From the NCBI GenBank assembly GCA_900770535.1, contig CAAHDV010000112.1, positions 1 to 7,005 on the forward strand: DNA of 7,005 nt. The letters are read 5' to 3'. Position numbers and translations under genes: made by a program. The first letter of the stretch is position 1; each line of letters starts with the position of its first letter. Under the pieces are notes generated by a model. The model was not told the origin of the DNA, did no database searches, and worked only from the letters and a program-made list of their open reading frames with translations. The stretch comes from Lachnospiraceae bacterium (GTDB lineage Bacteria; Bacillota; Clostridia; Lachnospirales; Lachnospiraceae). Positions 6,053 to 7,005 of the stretch are shown here, one piece after another.

Positions 6053-7005
6053 TTATCTCGGCATCAGATCACGGCCGTGGCACTGTTTAAATTTCTTGCC
6101 GCTTCCGCACGGGCACGGATCGTTCGGGTAGATTTTCTGTACCTGGCGTACCTTCGGTGCCTGCGGCGCGGAGGTGTCGCGGTTGGTTCCGGTTACCTTG
6201 GCTGCCGGTTCACGCTCGATCTTCTGCTCGACACGGATGTGGAACAGGATGCGGACGGTCTCCTCGGTGATCGCTGCGGTCATAGCCTCAAACATCTCGT
6301 AAGCGCTCATCTTATACTCGACAACCGGATCTCTCTGGCCGTAAGCCTGCAGGCCGATACCCTGGCGCAGCTGGTCCATATCGTCGATGTGGCTCATCCA
6401 CTTGTTGTCAATGACCTTCAGGAGTACTACACGCTCCAGCTCACGGATCTGCTCTGCCTCCTGGAACTCAGCCTCTTTTGCCTCATACAGCTTGATAGCC
6501 TCTTCCTTCAGCATATGCTTTAACTCATTCTTCTTGGTCACCGGATGATTCTCCGCGGTGATGGTCTCCAGCGGAATGATCGGGAGCAGAAGGCTGTTTA
6601 ACTCATTCAGGTCCCACTCGGAAGATGCCTGCTCATCGGAAATGGACAGATCTACGGAGTTCTCCACAATATCGGTGATCATCTTTAAGATGAGGTCACG
6701 CATGTTGTCGCCATCCAGAACCTTGCGGCGCTCTGCGTAGATAATCTCACGCTGCTCGTTGTTGACCTCGTCGTATTTTAACAGGTTCTCACGGATGCCG
6801 TAGTTGTTGTTCTCAATCTTCATCTGTGCTTTCTCGATGGCACTGGAAAGCATCTTGTGCTCAATCTGCTCACCCTCCGGAACACCAAGAGCCTCAAACA
6901 TAGCCATAAGGCGCTCGGAACCGAACAGACGCATCAGGTCGTCCTCCAGGGAAATATAGAAGCGGGACTCACCCTGGTCTCCCTGACGGCCAGAACGGCC
7001 ACGCA
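6053..7005 (-). CDS. secA: Protein translocase ATPase SecA, C-terminal part
   Basis: The reading frame is open to the right edge, so only the last 316 residues of a protein of about 840 are present; the start is outside the window. The visible part opens with RGRSGRQGD, the helicase motif VI region of the second nucleotide-binding fold, then SLEDDLMRLFGSERL. The helical wing and scaffold regions follow, including DNKWMSHIDDMDQLRQGIGL (about 199-218) and QRDPVVEYK. After a variable linker the protein ends with the zinc-binding CPCGSGKKFKQCH (about 297-309), a Cys-X-Cys-X8-Cys-His motif. SecA drives export of preproteins through SecYEG at the membrane, and the zinc tail normally contacts SecB-like partners or ribosomes. 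It is followed closely by prfB and probably cotranscribed. The internal Met at 6934 is not the start. Confidence 0.97.
   Translation of the reverse strand, partial: RGRSGRQGDQGESRFYISLEDDLMRLFGSERLMAMFEALGVPEGEQIEHKMLSSAIEKAQMKIENNNYGIRENLLKYDEVNNEQREIIYAERRKVLDGDNMRDLILKMITDIVENSVDLSISDEQASSEWDLNELNSLLLPIIPLETITAENHPVTKKNELKHMLKEEAIKLYEAKEAEFQEAEQIRELERVVLLKVIDNKWMSHIDDMDQLRQGIGLQAYGQRDPVVEYKMSAYEMFEAMTAAITEETVRILFHIRVEQKIEREPAAKVTGTNRDTSAPQAPKVRQVQKIYPNDPCPCGSGKKFKQCHGRDLMPR

Noticed and set aside
6023..6523. 166-codon plus-strand reading frame opposite secA
   Set aside because: It is antisense to conserved SecA sequence, has no domain, and shows the leucine-rich composition of a complementary-strand artefact.

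Overview
The window looks like chromosomal core DNA from a moderate-GC member of the Clostridia, most likely Lachnospiraceae. This rests on the secA-prfB order, a PheB-type ACT protein next to a homoserine dehydrogenase, a DUF4190-like small membrane protein, and strong AGGAGG-type ribosome binding sites. No rRNA, tRNA, CRISPR array, prophage or transposase gene is visible. Family assignments come from motifs read by eye, not from searches.

Layout from right to left, the direction in which most genes are transcribed: the 3' part of secA (minus strand, cut by the window edge) is followed after 31 bases by prfB, which needs a +1 programmed frameshift at codon 26 and ends in a clear intrinsic terminator. 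Next comes a two-gene unit, a PheB-like HTH-ACT regulatory protein and hom (homoserine dehydrogenase), which ends in a second intrinsic terminator. Between hom and a small convergent plus-strand membrane-protein gene lies a structured element of about 150 bases with terminal inverted repeats and 12-base flanking direct repeats. It resembles a miniature non-autonomous mobile element. The membrane-protein gene and tex (minus strand) diverge from a short region with two good sigma-A-type promoters. The left edge holds a 16-bp perfect inverted repeat just downstream of tex.

Functionally, secA (protein export motor) and prfB (release factor 2) are housekeeping genes. RF2 controls its own synthesis through the frameshift. 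The ACT protein and Hom belong to aspartate-family amino-acid metabolism (threonine, methionine). Tex is a nucleic-acid-binding protein linked to transcription.

I found no convincing undescribed multi-gene system. The points most worth a second look are the miniature element at 2724-2876, an abrupt base-composition change inside tex near position 1200, the edge palindrome, and the pairing of a degenerate Hom ACT tail with a separate ACT protein.
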